DNA of 64,000 bases from Polynucleobacter sp. JS-Polo-80-F4 (GTDB lineage Bacteria; Pseudomonadota; Gammaproteobacteria; Burkholderiales; Burkholderiaceae), in contig NZ_JACVPI010000001.1 in assembly GCF_018881965.1 (NCBI RefSeq), forward strand, positions 440,018-504,017, in the 5' to 3' direction. The first letter of the stretch is position 1; each line of letters begins with the position of its first letter. A program made the translations under genes and the position numbers. Below the pieces are notes generated by a model. It was not told the DNA's origin. It saw only the letters and a program-made list of their open reading frames with translations, and searched no databases. Of the stretch, positions 1 through 7,987 are shown in pieces.

Positions 1-120
1 TTGAGAGGGGTCAGTCCCGCTAACCCAATAATTTGCCTGATAAGTGATTCCGTTCACGGTAACGGTCGCACCGGCCGTATAAACAGCGGTTGGTGAATAT
101 GTTGCAGATGTTGTAGCCAT
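1..120 (-). CDS. N-terminal fragment of a possible type I-secreted protein (partial)
   Basis: Only the first 40 codons are inside the window; the frame stays open to the left edge. The ATG at 120 has a strong ribosome binding site (AAGGAG about 6 nt upstream). The residues are rich in Thr, Ala, Val and Tyr, with no signal peptide. A stretch reading TAGATVTVNGITYQANYW, followed shortly by SGTDPSQ, resembles the start of a chitin/cellulose-binding module of the CBM5/12 type, where aromatic residues line the sugar-binding face. It is the next same-strand gene after the TolC-like gene, 70 bp downstream, so a secreted substrate (adhesin or RTX-like) of this exporter is the natural guess. The product cannot be named from 40 residues. 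Confidence 0.6.
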   Translation of the reverse strand, partial: MATTSATYSPTAVYTAGATVTVNGITYQANYWVSGTDPSQ

Positions 121-190
121 TTGGTACTCCTTGCATAAGAATCGTATAGTTCGTTAATGTTTACTTCAGTAATTGGTTAGGATGTGGGTT

Positions 191-1609
191 TCATTGCACA
201 CCTCCCTTTCCCAGTAGCCCAGCACTAGCTAATAGCCTTAAGCGTGATGAGCGCCATTCAGAAATGCAGCGAATTTTTTCCTGCTGAGCTTCTGCCAAGG
301 CAGTTTGTGTTGAGAGTAATTCCAAAATATCAGCAGCCCCGAGGCTGTATCTCTTGACCGAGGATTGAACGGCAGAGTTGGCAGACTGCAATAACTTTTC
401 AGAAGCATCCAAATTAACAATGGATGAACTTGTGTCTGAATACGACTTCACAATTTCCATCAGAATTTGATGTTCGACCTCTTCCATCTCGGCCCCAGCT
501 TTCTCGGCCTGGGCTTGAGCGCCTCGAATTTTATAAGTTCTACTAAAACCCTCAAATAATGGGATATTGATAACAAATCCAACTGAAGTCGTATTTGAAT
601 TAACCGCTTGCAAGCCTTGATTGGGGTAACCGTTTTTATAAAAATTCCCTGAAAAATCGATAGTTGGCAAACCTTCCGAGCGAGCGGTAGTAATTTTTTC
701 TTGAGCAGATCCCCATTTAGCCTTTGCCGCCTTAATGGCTGGATGTTCTTTTTGCGCAGCCTGTAACCACTCGTCCAAATCTTTTTGGGTTTGTTTATGA
801 GTTTGCTCTTGCGGCTCCTGCAATGTTATTTTGGTTTGTGCACTTAAACCCATGGCAAAAATGAGGCTCGCCAGAGTCTTACGATATTCACCTTGAGCTC
901 GGTTGCTAGCAAGTTGCGCTTTTGAAAGGGCTGTTTGAGCTTGTAGAGTATCGCTCTTAGCAGATACTCCTTGATTCTCGCGCCGGATTGTGGCGTCCAA
1001 TGCAGCCTGTGCATATTGCACAGATAACTCTTTACTTTTAACAGTAGCCTGTGAAGTTAAGGTGTCAAAATAATTACCAATAATGGTAGACATAGCTTTC
1101 TGCATACTAGCGTCATGAGCAGCAAGCGCTGATTGCAGCAATAAATTTGCTGATGCGCGATTTGCCCCCCTGCCGCCGAAGTCAAATAAGCGCCAATTCA
1201 GATTGGCGTAGGCACTCTGTCCATTCGTAATACTGTTGGCATATGTCGCTTGAGGGTAATTGACTTGGGTTTGCTGCGGACTCAGTGATGCATTTAATGT
1301 TGGCAAATAAGCGGCTCGCGATTCACCCACCGAACCTGTCTGAATTTTGATATTTGCCCAAGCTTGCTTAATCTGCGGGTTATTACATAAACCTAAGTCG
1401 ATAACTTCACTTAAAGCCAAGGGCTGATTTAAATCTACCGGCGCAGGGCACACAATCGGAGATTGATCGGGTAAAAAAGGGCCTTTTACCAGCACTGGAG
1501 GAGCGGCCCCTAATGGATCAATCCATATATCAGGAACTCCGGCATCTTGTGAGGCTTGCGCAACGCTAAACAGAAAGGGCCAAAGCAGGTGAATTAGCTT
1601 AGCGTTCAT
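191..1609 (-). CDS. TolC-family outer membrane channel of a type I secretion system
   Basis: Outer-membrane efflux protein, 472 aa, expected to form the trimeric exit duct for the ABC exporter and HlyD-type adaptor upstream. The start MNAKLIHLL at 1609 is preferred over an in-frame start 8 codons earlier because GGGAGAG precedes it and it begins a signal peptide ending near AQAS. Two Ala/Gln-rich, long-helix repeats follow (about residues 70-260 and 280-470), typical of the OEP fold. It overlaps the hlyD-like gene by 11 bp, so the two are translationally coupled. Length matches the family. The subfamily (TolC against CusC) cannot be decided here, but the operon makes type I secretion the likely role. 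Confidence 0.9.
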   Translation of the reverse strand: MNAKLIHLLWPFLFSVAQASQDAGVPDIWIDPLGAAPPVLVKGPFLPDQSPIVCPAPVDLNQPLALSEVIDLGLCNNPQIKQAWANIKIQTGSVGESRAAYLPTLNASLSPQQTQVNYPQATYANSITNGQSAYANLNWRLFDFGGRGANRASANLLLQSALAAHDASMQKAMSTIIGNYFDTLTSQATVKSKELSVQYAQAALDATIRRENQGVSAKSDTLQAQTALSKAQLASNRAQGEYRKTLASLIFAMGLSAQTKITLQEPQEQTHKQTQKDLDEWLQAAQKEHPAIKAAKAKWGSAQEKITTARSEGLPTIDFSGNFYKNGYPNQGLQAVNSNTTSVGFVINIPLFEGFSRTYKIRGAQAQAEKAGAEMEEVEHQILMEIVKSYSDTSSSIVNLDASEKLLQSANSAVQSSVKRYSLGAADILELLSTQTALAEAQQEKIRCISEWRSSRLRLLASAGLLGKGGVQ

Positions 1610-2996
1610 GCAAGCTCTCCCGACCATGGGCAATTAAAGGAGAGAGGACATACTCGATGATCCGACGCTCGCCTGTTTTAATTTCAACATTAGCAGTCAT
1701 GCCTGGGGTTAATGGCATATCTTTGCCATCCACCACTATGCTTGGCTTATCAATACTGACCTTAACGGCGTAAAGCAGCCCCTTGGAGCCCTCTTTATTA
1801 GTTTGCGGGTCTTTATTCGAAACCGATCCAGAACCATTGCTTGAAAAATCAATTGCATCTCTCGATACATGACTCACTATTGCAGGAACGGTACCGTACT
1901 TGGTGTACTCGTATGCATCAATTTTGACTTGTGCTTTTTGGCCATCTCGCAAGAAACCAATATCTTTATTTTCAATATAGGCTTCTAATTCAACGCTCTT
2001 ACTGTCCGGCACTAAAACCATAATTGTTTGCGCTGCTGGCACCACGCCACCAATGGTGTGAACTCCCAATTGTTGAATAGTGCCATCAACAGGGGCAACT
2101 ATTCGCAACTGCTCACTATGAGCTGCGGCTTTATTTACTTCTTGTGCTGCACCAGACCAAATACGAGTGGCTTGATAAAGCTCATCTTGCAGAGTTTTAC
2201 GAGTCTCTGAAGTAAGGGATGCTAATTGTGTCTTAGCATCATCTAGCTGCCCCAAAATCTCTATACGTGCTTGCTCTTTTTCTAAATAAGCATGCTCCGA
2301 AACATCGCGATCCTTAGCCAATTCAGCATAGTTATTAGCACGACGTGTAGCTAGGGGTAGAGCAGCGCTGTATCGCTTCACTTGAGATGCAATTCGTGCT
2401 CTCTTAGCAGAATATTCACCCCACTGATCATTCATATGGCTTACTGCGCCTTGATAGTGTGTCTCATCTACCCCCTGAATCGGAGCCAATACTGGAGGAG
2501 TATTTGTTTGAATGGCACTCAGCAGCGCTTTGGATCGCTCCATTTGCAAGAGCGCTAATTGGCGATCTCCCTCTGCTTTATTGCGATCACTATCTGCACC
2601 TCTTGCATCTAACTCAATAAGAAGATCACCCGCTTTAACATGCTGCCCCTCTTCAACAAAGAGCCCTATCACTTTCGCTGTTTCTACAGATGCAATAGTT
2701 TTTGTATAACCCCCAGCAATGATTTTTCCTTGACCATTGACAATAATGTCGACCTTTCCAAAGATTGCCCACAATAGAATCAAAAAAATAAAACCAATCA
2801 GAAGGCGCGCAACCCAGCGTCCTGCTGGAGAGACTGGCGTAGCCTGCAAAGAAAGCGCTGCTGGTAAGAACTCTGCTTCATGCGCTTTGAGATCCGGAAG
2901 ATCCAACTGCTTACGTCGCTCCCACCAAAAAAGAAAGGTTTCACGATAGCGACCAAGTAAATCTTTGATTGCTTCTGTTCGATGGCGCAAGCTCAT
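1599..2996 (-). CDS. HlyD-family periplasmic adaptor of a type I secretion system
   Basis: Membrane fusion protein, 465 aa, that links the inner-membrane ABC exporter to the TolC-like channel. A cytoplasmic N-terminus of about 60 residues precedes one transmembrane segment (near residues 66-85, LLIGFIFLILLWAIFG). A lipoyl/biotinyl-like half follows (IIAGGYTKTIAS and VEEGQHVKAGDLLIELDA), then a long coiled-coil hairpin (about 130-290), the second lipoyl half (IVAPVDGTIQQLGVHT) and the beta-barrel region ending MTANVEIKTGERR, the usual C-terminal signature of HlyD proteins. The start overlaps the stop of the exporter gene by 4 bp (ATGA). All features fit a full-length member. Confidence 0.94.
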   Translation of the reverse strand: MSLRHRTEAIKDLLGRYRETFLFWWERRKQLDLPDLKAHEAEFLPAALSLQATPVSPAGRWVARLLIGFIFLILLWAIFGKVDIIVNGQGKIIAGGYTKTIASVETAKVIGLFVEEGQHVKAGDLLIELDARGADSDRNKAEGDRQLALLQMERSKALLSAIQTNTPPVLAPIQGVDETHYQGAVSHMNDQWGEYSAKRARIASQVKRYSAALPLATRRANNYAELAKDRDVSEHAYLEKEQARIEILGQLDDAKTQLASLTSETRKTLQDELYQATRIWSGAAQEVNKAAAHSEQLRIVAPVDGTIQQLGVHTIGGVVPAAQTIMVLVPDSKSVELEAYIENKDIGFLRDGQKAQVKIDAYEYTKYGTVPAIVSHVSRDAIDFSSNGSGSVSNKDPQTNKEGSKGLLYAVKVSIDKPSIVVDGKDMPLTPGMTANVEIKTGERRIIEYVLSPLIAHGRESLHER

Positions 2997-5161
2997 GATT
3001 TGCCTCCATCTTGCAGATGATGTAGATGATGGTAGATGCCTGCATGATTTTCTAATAGCTCTTGATGTGAACCTATTTCAACAATTTGACCCTTATCCAT
3101 CACGATGATGCGATTAGCATCGCGTACGGCTGATAAACGATGCGCAATTATCAGAACCGTACGATCCTGACAAATAGAGCGCATATTGTCTTGAATAATT
3201 TTTTCTGATTCATAGTCAAGCGCACTGGTTGCCTCATCAAAAATCAAGATGCGAGGATTGGTGATTAGGGCCCGAGCAATCGCAATACGTTGCCGCTGCC
3301 CACCAGATAAACCTGTGCCATGCTCACCAATCATGGTGTCATACCCTTCGGGGAGCTCGCAGATAAACTCGTGTGCACCTGCTAACGTCGCAGCGGCTAC
3401 GATAGCCTCAAAAGGTAAGCTAGGATTACTTAAGGCAATATTGTCTCTAACGGAACGATTAAAAAGAGTATTTTCCTGAAGGACAACACCGATTTGTTGA
3501 CGCAAGGAAGCGGTATCTATGATGGCAATATTTTGACCATCTACCAAGACTTTTCCTCGATCGGGTACATACAAGCGCTGCGCCAATTTTGTGAGGGTAC
3601 TTTTACCCGAACCAGAGCGGCCAACAATGCCAATGACTTCCCCCGGGGATACTGATAAATTCACATTCCTGAGAACTTCTACTCCATCCGCCCGATAACG
3701 GAAAGAAACACCTTCAAAACTAATAGCTCCTTGTAGGCGAGAAAGGCGAGTTTTCTGACCATCTATCTCCGTATGCGTATTAAGAATATCTCCCAAACGG
3801 CTCATAGAGATGCCCACCTGCTGGAAGTCATTCCATAACTGAGCTAATCGCAAGATTGGACTAGAAACTTGGGTAGCAAGCATATTAAATGCGATTAATT
3901 CACCCACCGTCAATTTGTTGTCAATGACAAGGCCTGCGCCTATCCACATGATGAGTGCGGTAACAACCTTGCTAATAAGGCCAACAGCTCCACTTGCCAC
4001 AGTCGAAACGTTAGTGACTGATAGACCTGCACTGACATAACCCGCCAATTGCTGATCCCATTTTTGAACCCAGCGTGGCTCAACTGCCATTGATTTAACC
4101 GTATCAATGCCACTAATAGTTTCTACTAAAAAAGATTGGTTTTCTGCCCCTTTGTTAAATTTCTCATTTAATCGATCACGAATGATTGGAGTACAGAAAA
4201 GTGAAATAACCACATACAGGGGAATGGATATTAGGACTATTAGGGTCAGTAAAGGGCTGTACCAGAACATGACTGCCAGAAAGATAAACGAAAAGAGAAT
4301 ATCCAAAACTACAGTCATGGCATTGCCAGTTAAAAACGAGCGTATGTTTTCTAATTCTCGAATACGAGCGACAGAGTCGCCAACCCTACGCGATTGAAAA
4401 TAAGCAATGGGTAGGTTCAGGAGATGACGAAACAGTCTGGCACCCAATTCCACATCGATCTTAGAGCTGGTATGCGCAAAGACCCAGGTTCGAATGCCAT
4501 TGAGAGCAGCCTCAAATACCATGGAACAAATTAAGCCTATAGCAATGACATTGAGTGTTTTCATTGCATGGTTGACCAAAACCTTATCCATCACGACCTG
4601 GAAAAACATTGGAGTAATCAGGGCAACGAGCTGTAATGCAAGTGAAATGATCAGAATTTCACCCAATAATTTCCGATACTTCACTATCGCCGGGATAAAC
4701 CAAGTGAAATCAAAGCGCGCCATCGCCCCAGCAAAGCTAGCCTTGCTCGTAAAAAATATGAATTCACCAGTCCACAGAGAAAAGAATTCATCCAAAGTGA
4801 TTAGTAACGGCGCCTGCCCTGGATGCTGAATCAGCAGCTTTTCTTCAAGGAGCTTTGCAACGATGAAATATTCACCCTCTTTATTAATGGCAACAGCTGG
4901 CAAAGGGGCTTTATTCATCCGACTAACATCCTGCTTAACAAGCTTCGCAGTCATACCGAGATCACGAGCAGCCAACAGTATTTGCTGATTTGTCAGCTTG
5001 GCGCCAAAATCATGCGTGATTTTGGAGGCATCAGCCGAGATGCCATGCAATGCAGCCATCGAAAGAATGGCCCAAAGACCAGAATCTATCTTTGCCTCAG
5101 CATTGACATTGGAGTCCGCATTAGGATTAGTATCAGATTCTTTACTTATTTTGATGTTCAT
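2993..5161 (-). CDS. Type I secretion ABC exporter (HlyB-like, with C39-like domain)
   Basis: Half-size ABC exporter, 722 aa, that would recognise a substrate with an uncleaved C-terminal signal and drive it through the HlyD/TolC conduit. Domains in order: a C39 peptidase-like domain (about 25-145), six transmembrane helices (about 160-440) and an ATPase domain with Walker A GRSGSGKST near 515, signature LSGGQRQR near 620, Walker B ILIFDEATSALD and the H-loop AHR. The usual DCGL catalytic motif of C39 reads DSGL, so the nucleophilic Cys is replaced by Ser; as in HlyB, the domain probably binds substrate rather than cleaving a double-glycine leader. It lies 6 bp after the small exported gene and overlaps hlyD by 4 bp, forming one operon. 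Confidence 0.94.
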   Translation of the reverse strand: MNIKISKESDTNPNADSNVNAEAKIDSGLWAILSMAALHGISADASKITHDFGAKLTNQQILLAARDLGMTAKLVKQDVSRMNKAPLPAVAINKEGEYFIVAKLLEEKLLIQHPGQAPLLITLDEFFSLWTGEFIFFTSKASFAGAMARFDFTWFIPAIVKYRKLLGEILIISLALQLVALITPMFFQVVMDKVLVNHAMKTLNVIAIGLICSMVFEAALNGIRTWVFAHTSSKIDVELGARLFRHLLNLPIAYFQSRRVGDSVARIRELENIRSFLTGNAMTVVLDILFSFIFLAVMFWYSPLLTLIVLISIPLYVVISLFCTPIIRDRLNEKFNKGAENQSFLVETISGIDTVKSMAVEPRWVQKWDQQLAGYVSAGLSVTNVSTVASGAVGLISKVVTALIMWIGAGLVIDNKLTVGELIAFNMLATQVSSPILRLAQLWNDFQQVGISMSRLGDILNTHTEIDGQKTRLSRLQGAISFEGVSFRYRADGVEVLRNVNLSVSPGEVIGIVGRSGSGKSTLTKLAQRLYVPDRGKVLVDGQNIAIIDTASLRQQIGVVLQENTLFNRSVRDNIALSNPSLPFEAIVAAATLAGAHEFICELPEGYDTMIGEHGTGLSGGQRQRIAIARALITNPRILIFDEATSALDYESEKIIQDNMRSICQDRTVLIIAHRLSAVRDANRIIVMDKGQIVEIGSHQELLENHAGIYHHLHHLQDGGKS

Positions 5162-5167
5162 TTTTTG

Positions 5168-5437
5168 TTACCGGCAGTACTGCATATACATTTGAGTTAA
5201 CTGCATTTGGCTACCTCTCTGCGACTGCTCCATTCGATCAACCGCTGCCAGATCAGCCGCTTTACCACCATCAATATATGGAACAGGCCACGCGGATGCT
5301 CTGGCCAAACTTGTTTGCAAGTTCGATTGACTGTATTGAATCTTTTGAGCTAGGTTTTTGTAAATCTCATCCTTTGTTTGAGCATTTACATACCCAAAAA
5401 TGCCCATTGCTGCTAAACCTACGATAATTTTTTTCAA
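5168..5437 (-). CDS. Small exported protein heading the type I secretion operon (unknown function)
   Basis: An 89-residue protein with a clear signal peptide (MKKIIVGLAAMGIFGYVNAQ, cleavage after NA or AQ). The start codon is TTG, supported by GGAG with a 6-nt gap; no in-frame ATG is available. The mature part of about 70 residues is Gln-rich, with a central WPVPYIDGGKAADL segment, an amphipathic C-terminal helix and a single Cys next to the last residue. No family was recognised. It lies 6 bp upstream of the exporter gene on the same strand and is the first gene of the operon, so it is probably co-expressed with the secretion apparatus. A chaperone or periplasmic accessory role is only a guess. 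Confidence 0.75.
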   Translation of the reverse strand: MKKIIVGLAAMGIFGYVNAQTKDEIYKNLAQKIQYSQSNLQTSLARASAWPVPYIDGGKAADLAAVDRMEQSQRGSQMQLTQMYMQYCR

Positions 5438-5644
5438 TTCTCGCTCCGGTCATACTGTTTCTATGTAAGAATATTACTCACACTTTTCGTCAAAATTAGC
5501 GTATTTTTATTCGGTAATGAATTTACTAAAAACCCATATAAGTAAAGGCTTATCAACCTATATATCGAATTCATTCGGTATTAATTTCTGAATGTTTTGT
5601 AATTTGCCGATAGAATTACTTAAATCCATTCAGATCTAAAATTT
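5438..5644. promoter_or_regulatory. AT-rich divergent promoter region with repeated ATTCGGTA
   Basis: This 207-bp gap separates the type I secretion operon (leftward) from the TetR-family gene (rightward), so it must hold both promoters. It is strongly AT-rich. The octamer ATTCGGTA occurs at 5509-5516 and 5573-5580; the second copy is part of a 12-bp inverted repeat, CGAAT-TC-ATTCG, at 5566-5577. These are candidate operators for the adjacent regulator, but no consensus is known to me and AT-rich DNA yields such repeats by chance. Confidence 0.35.
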
Positions 5645-6268
5645 ATGAGCAATTCTGATTACTACCTTACTAACGAATCCAAGCAAGATCGCAGCCAGGT
5701 ACGCGTCGAGAAAATACTTGATGCAGTTGAGGATTTAATGGTCCAGACTCCATCGAAAAAGATCGACGTCCAGTCGATAGCCAAAAAGGCTTTTGTCTCA
5801 GTTGGAGCGATATATCACCACTTCCCTTCTGTTGATAGTATCTTTGCAAGTTTGTTAATACGAAAAGTTCGCCGAAGACTAAATTCATTAATTACATTAC
5901 TAGAAGGTCTAGGGCCTGAAGTGACCCTAGATATGGCTGCTGACAATATGATTGACCAAACATTTGCTGAGTGGAATCAAAAGCCAATAGCAGCTAAAAA
6001 AGAGACTCTGTCCTTGTACTATCAAAATGCAAGCAAACCAGAGTTCTTTTCCTCCTATTCTAAGGTTTTGTATCCGTACATTAGAGCCTTTATTCAGCGC
6101 AACACTTCCGGAACCATACGCGATATTTCTGAAGAGGAGTGGCCGTTCCTTAACCGAACATCTCTAACCGCAATAATCACCCCTTTTTTGGAAGAAAATC
6201 CCATTGCCGGCACCCAGGCTCACAAGACTATAGTTAAAGACATTGTGCTGCGCATCTATTCAAAGTAG
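5645..6268 (+). CDS. TetR/AcrR-family transcriptional regulator
   Basis: A 207-residue regulator. Residues about 18-70 form the TetR DNA-binding domain: an N-terminal helix (VEKILDAVEDLM), then the helix-turn-helix IDVQSIAKKAFVSVGAIYHHF, with the hallmark GAIYHHF recognition-helix end and a following PSVDSIFASLL helix. The remainder is a helical ligand/dimer domain with no recognisable signature, so the effector is unknown. It is divergent from the type I secretion operon across 207 bp, and TetR genes commonly regulate their divergent neighbour, making that operon the first target to consider. No clear Shine-Dalgarno sequence precedes the ATG. The unusually long N-terminal arm (about 18 residues) may be real or partly mis-started. 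Confidence 0.88.
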   Translation: MSNSDYYLTNESKQDRSQVRVEKILDAVEDLMVQTPSKKIDVQSIAKKAFVSVGAIYHHFPSVDSIFASLLIRKVRRRLNSLITLLEGLGPEVTLDMAADNMIDQTFAEWNQKPIAAKKETLSLYYQNASKPEFFSSYSKVLYPYIRAFIQRNTSGTIRDISEEEWPFLNRTSLTAIITPFLEENPIAGTQAHKTIVKDIVLRIYSK

Positions 6269-6615
6269 TTCCTGATGTCATGAAGAGGCCAGATCGAACA
6301 CAATAAGATTGAGTCTTCGGCTGTGTATTTTTACTTGAAACTACTCCAACAGGCCGAGCTGTTTAGAGATCAATTTGGTAGCTTGAACCATCTCAAAAGC
6401 AGTTGTATTAGCTGGACTCAAGTCATTACCCGAGTCTATGGCTTCTTTTTACACTACAGAGTGTTGCAACCCACGGCTTTCAAATGTCAATTAATAGCCG
6501 AAAGCAGCCCTTGAACACTTACAAACCAAGGGCAACAAATAGTTCATTGCTCCAAGCTAGAGCCGTATATCTACTGGGGTTTACTGGTGACATGTGCTGT
6601 ACACCAACTACACAG
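6269..6615. other. Non-coding stretch downstream of the TetR gene; possible gene remnant on the minus strand
   Basis: No convincing gene is present. A plus-strand open frame of 63 codons (6323-6514) has no ribosome binding site or protein character. On the minus strand, 6448 down to a stop at 6341-6343 reads as 35 residues with a coding-like composition (IDSGNDLSPANTTAFEMVQ, then ATKLISKQLGLLE), interrupted upstream by a stop; this could be the decayed 3' end of a gene. A 15-bp match to the other island end begins at 6540 (tagttcattgctcca, also at 19745-19759), showing that similarity between the ends reaches beyond the main repeat. Confidence 0.3.
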
Positions 6616-6705
6616 AAAGAAAAACGACTTAGGAATTTCTCCCTAAGTCGTTGATATTGCTGGTGGGCCCACCAGGACTTGAACCTGGGACCAAAGGATT
6701 ATGAG
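6616..6705. repeat. Left copy of the 90-bp direct repeat (distal attachment-site candidate)
   Basis: Matches 19832-19921 at constant offset with two differences (6641 c for t, 6659 g for a). It contains a copy of the tRNA terminator hairpin (6623-6652, now with one stem mismatch) and 45 bp of tRNA 3' sequence including CCA. Identity stops abruptly after 6705. Confidence 0.9.
6661..6705 (-). pseudogene. Truncated tRNA(CAU): 3' half remnant
   Basis: Read on the minus strand this is the anticodon loop, 3' anticodon strand, variable loop, T-arm, 3' acceptor strand and CCA of the tRNA at 19877-19953, identical over 45 nt. The 5' half (acceptor strand, D-arm, 5' anticodon strand) is absent and replaced by unrelated sequence, so it cannot fold as a tRNA. 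This is the expected footprint of integration into a tRNA gene. Confidence 0.9.
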
Positions 6706-6916
6706 AGCAGAAGCCCATGATAGACCGTTATAAACAGGGGGTCTGCGGGTGGTCAGTGTCGGTGTGTAAGCAAATGTGTAAGTAAATTCATGGATTTAAA
6801 GGAAGCACTCTCTCACTCTTTAGTTTTCAAAACCACAGGAGTTTTGGAGCAACCATCCAGCACTTCGTTGCACCAAAGGACTTTTTAAAGTAATAAGCAT
6901 TACTTAAAGTAACGCT
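6706..6916. other. Island-end non-coding region with a tandem 12-bp repeat
   Basis: No gene longer than about 32 codons is supported. Just inside the tRNA remnant lie two adjacent 12-mers, TGTGTAAGCAAA (6763-6774) and TGTGTAAGTAAA (6775-6786), differing at one base. Tandem short repeats beside an attachment core can be arm-type integrase binding sites; they may also be debris of a lost integrase region. Confidence 0.4.
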
Positions 6917-6940
6917 CAAAAAAGCCACCCGAAGGTGGCT
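6917..6940 (-). terminator. Intrinsic terminator of the sugar-diacid operon
   Basis: On the minus strand a 7-bp perfect stem (AGCCACC/GGTGGCT, 6923-6929 with 6934-6940) with a 4-nt loop is followed by TTTTTT. It lies 30 bp beyond the stop of the last receptor gene. Confidence 0.85.
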
Positions 6941-6970
6941 AAAGTCAGGAGACAGAAATGGTTGCTGAAG

Positions 6971-7954
6971 TTAATCGACTTGCACATTACCTTCTTTAAT
7001 CACTTTTGCATAACGTATACGGTCACTTTCAATTCTGGCTTTAAACGCTGTTGGTGCGAGCGGCATTGGTGTGGCGCCCTGCTGAATCAGTGTTTGCCTT
7101 GTATCTTGTTCTGAGATCACTGCTTTGATATCTGCAGCAATCTTATCTACGAGTGCCGAAGGGGTTCCTGCAGGTGCAGCGATTCCAATCCATGAAGCAG
7201 CATCAAAGCCAGGAACACCAGACTCAGCAATGGTTGGTAACTCAGGCATTGCCGGTGACCGCACTAATGAGCTTGCACCTAAAGCTTTGAGCTTGCCAGA
7301 CTTTACAGAACCGATAGATTCAAGAACGGTAGAAAAATACATATTGACGTGCCCTGCCATTACATCAGCAGCTGCTGGACCACCACCCTTGTAAGGTACG
7401 TGCATCATGTCTAAGCCAGTCGCTTTTTCAAACATCTCACCCGCGAGATGTGGGCCACTACCGCTACCTGAACTTGCATAGGTAACCGCCCCAGGATTGG
7501 CTTTTGCAAATGCAATGAATTCTTTTACGTTATTAGCTTTCAAGCTTGGGGTAACCAAGAGAAAGTATGGCAATTCTGCAATCATGCTCACTGGTACAAA
7601 TGCCTTGTCTGGGTCGTACGGCATTTTTTTGTAGAGAGATGGATTGATTGAGAAAGTGCCGATATTGCCGATGAGTAGGGTATAACCGTCTGGCTTTGCA
7701 CGAGATACATACTCGGATCCGACCATGCCAGACGCGCCAGCCTTGTTATCAATAATGACGGACTGCCCCCAGCGGGTTGATAGCTTTTGCGCAATCAGTC
7801 TTGCACCGGCATCGGTTCCTCCGCCCGGAGGAAACGGCACAACAATCGTTACCGGTCTATCAGGAAAAGATGTTGTTTGCGCATGGCTCACTAATGCCAA
7901 TATACCAATTGACGCGATGCCTAAATATTTTACTAGCCTACCGAATTGATGCAT
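6971..7954 (-). CDS. Bug-family periplasmic solute-binding receptor (TctC-like), copy 1
   Basis: Tripartite tricarboxylate transporter receptor of 327 aa, with a signal peptide ending SHAQ and the family signature FPDRPVTIVVPFPPGGGTDAGAR near the mature N-terminus, then GASGMVGSEYV and DGYTLL. The ATG at 7954 is chosen over one 4 codons upstream because GGAGA lies 5-6 nt before it, whereas the first has none. The C-terminal residues are typical (AKVIKEGNVQVD). Such receptors deliver carboxylates to a TctA/TctB permease; the ligand cannot be read from sequence. It is the last gene of the glucarate operon, just upstream of its terminator, and one of four Bug genes in that operon. Confidence 0.92.
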   Translation of the reverse strand: MHQFGRLVKYLGIASIGILALVSHAQTTSFPDRPVTIVVPFPPGGGTDAGARLIAQKLSTRWGQSVIIDNKAGASGMVGSEYVSRAKPDGYTLLIGNIGTFSINPSLYKKMPYDPDKAFVPVSMIAELPYFLLVTPSLKANNVKEFIAFAKANPGAVTYASSGSGSGPHLAGEMFEKATGLDMMHVPYKGGGPAAADVMAGHVNMYFSTVLESIGSVKSGKLKALGASSLVRSPAMPELPTIAESGVPGFDAASWIGIAAPAGTPSALVDKIAADIKAVISEQDTRQTLIQQGATPMPLAPTAFKARIESDRIRYAKVIKEGNVQVD

Positions 7955-7987
7955 CACTGTCTCCATTGCTTTAATTAATCTAGTTCG

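Noticed and set aside
6323-6514. 63-codon plus-strand frame after the TetR gene
   Set aside because: No ribosome binding site, no recognisable domain, and it lies in a stretch without coding character.
6706-6970. Searched for an integrase or its remnant beside the tRNA fragment
   Set aside because: Only a 32-codon frame (6790-6888) exists, with no tyrosine-recombinase motif; not annotated.
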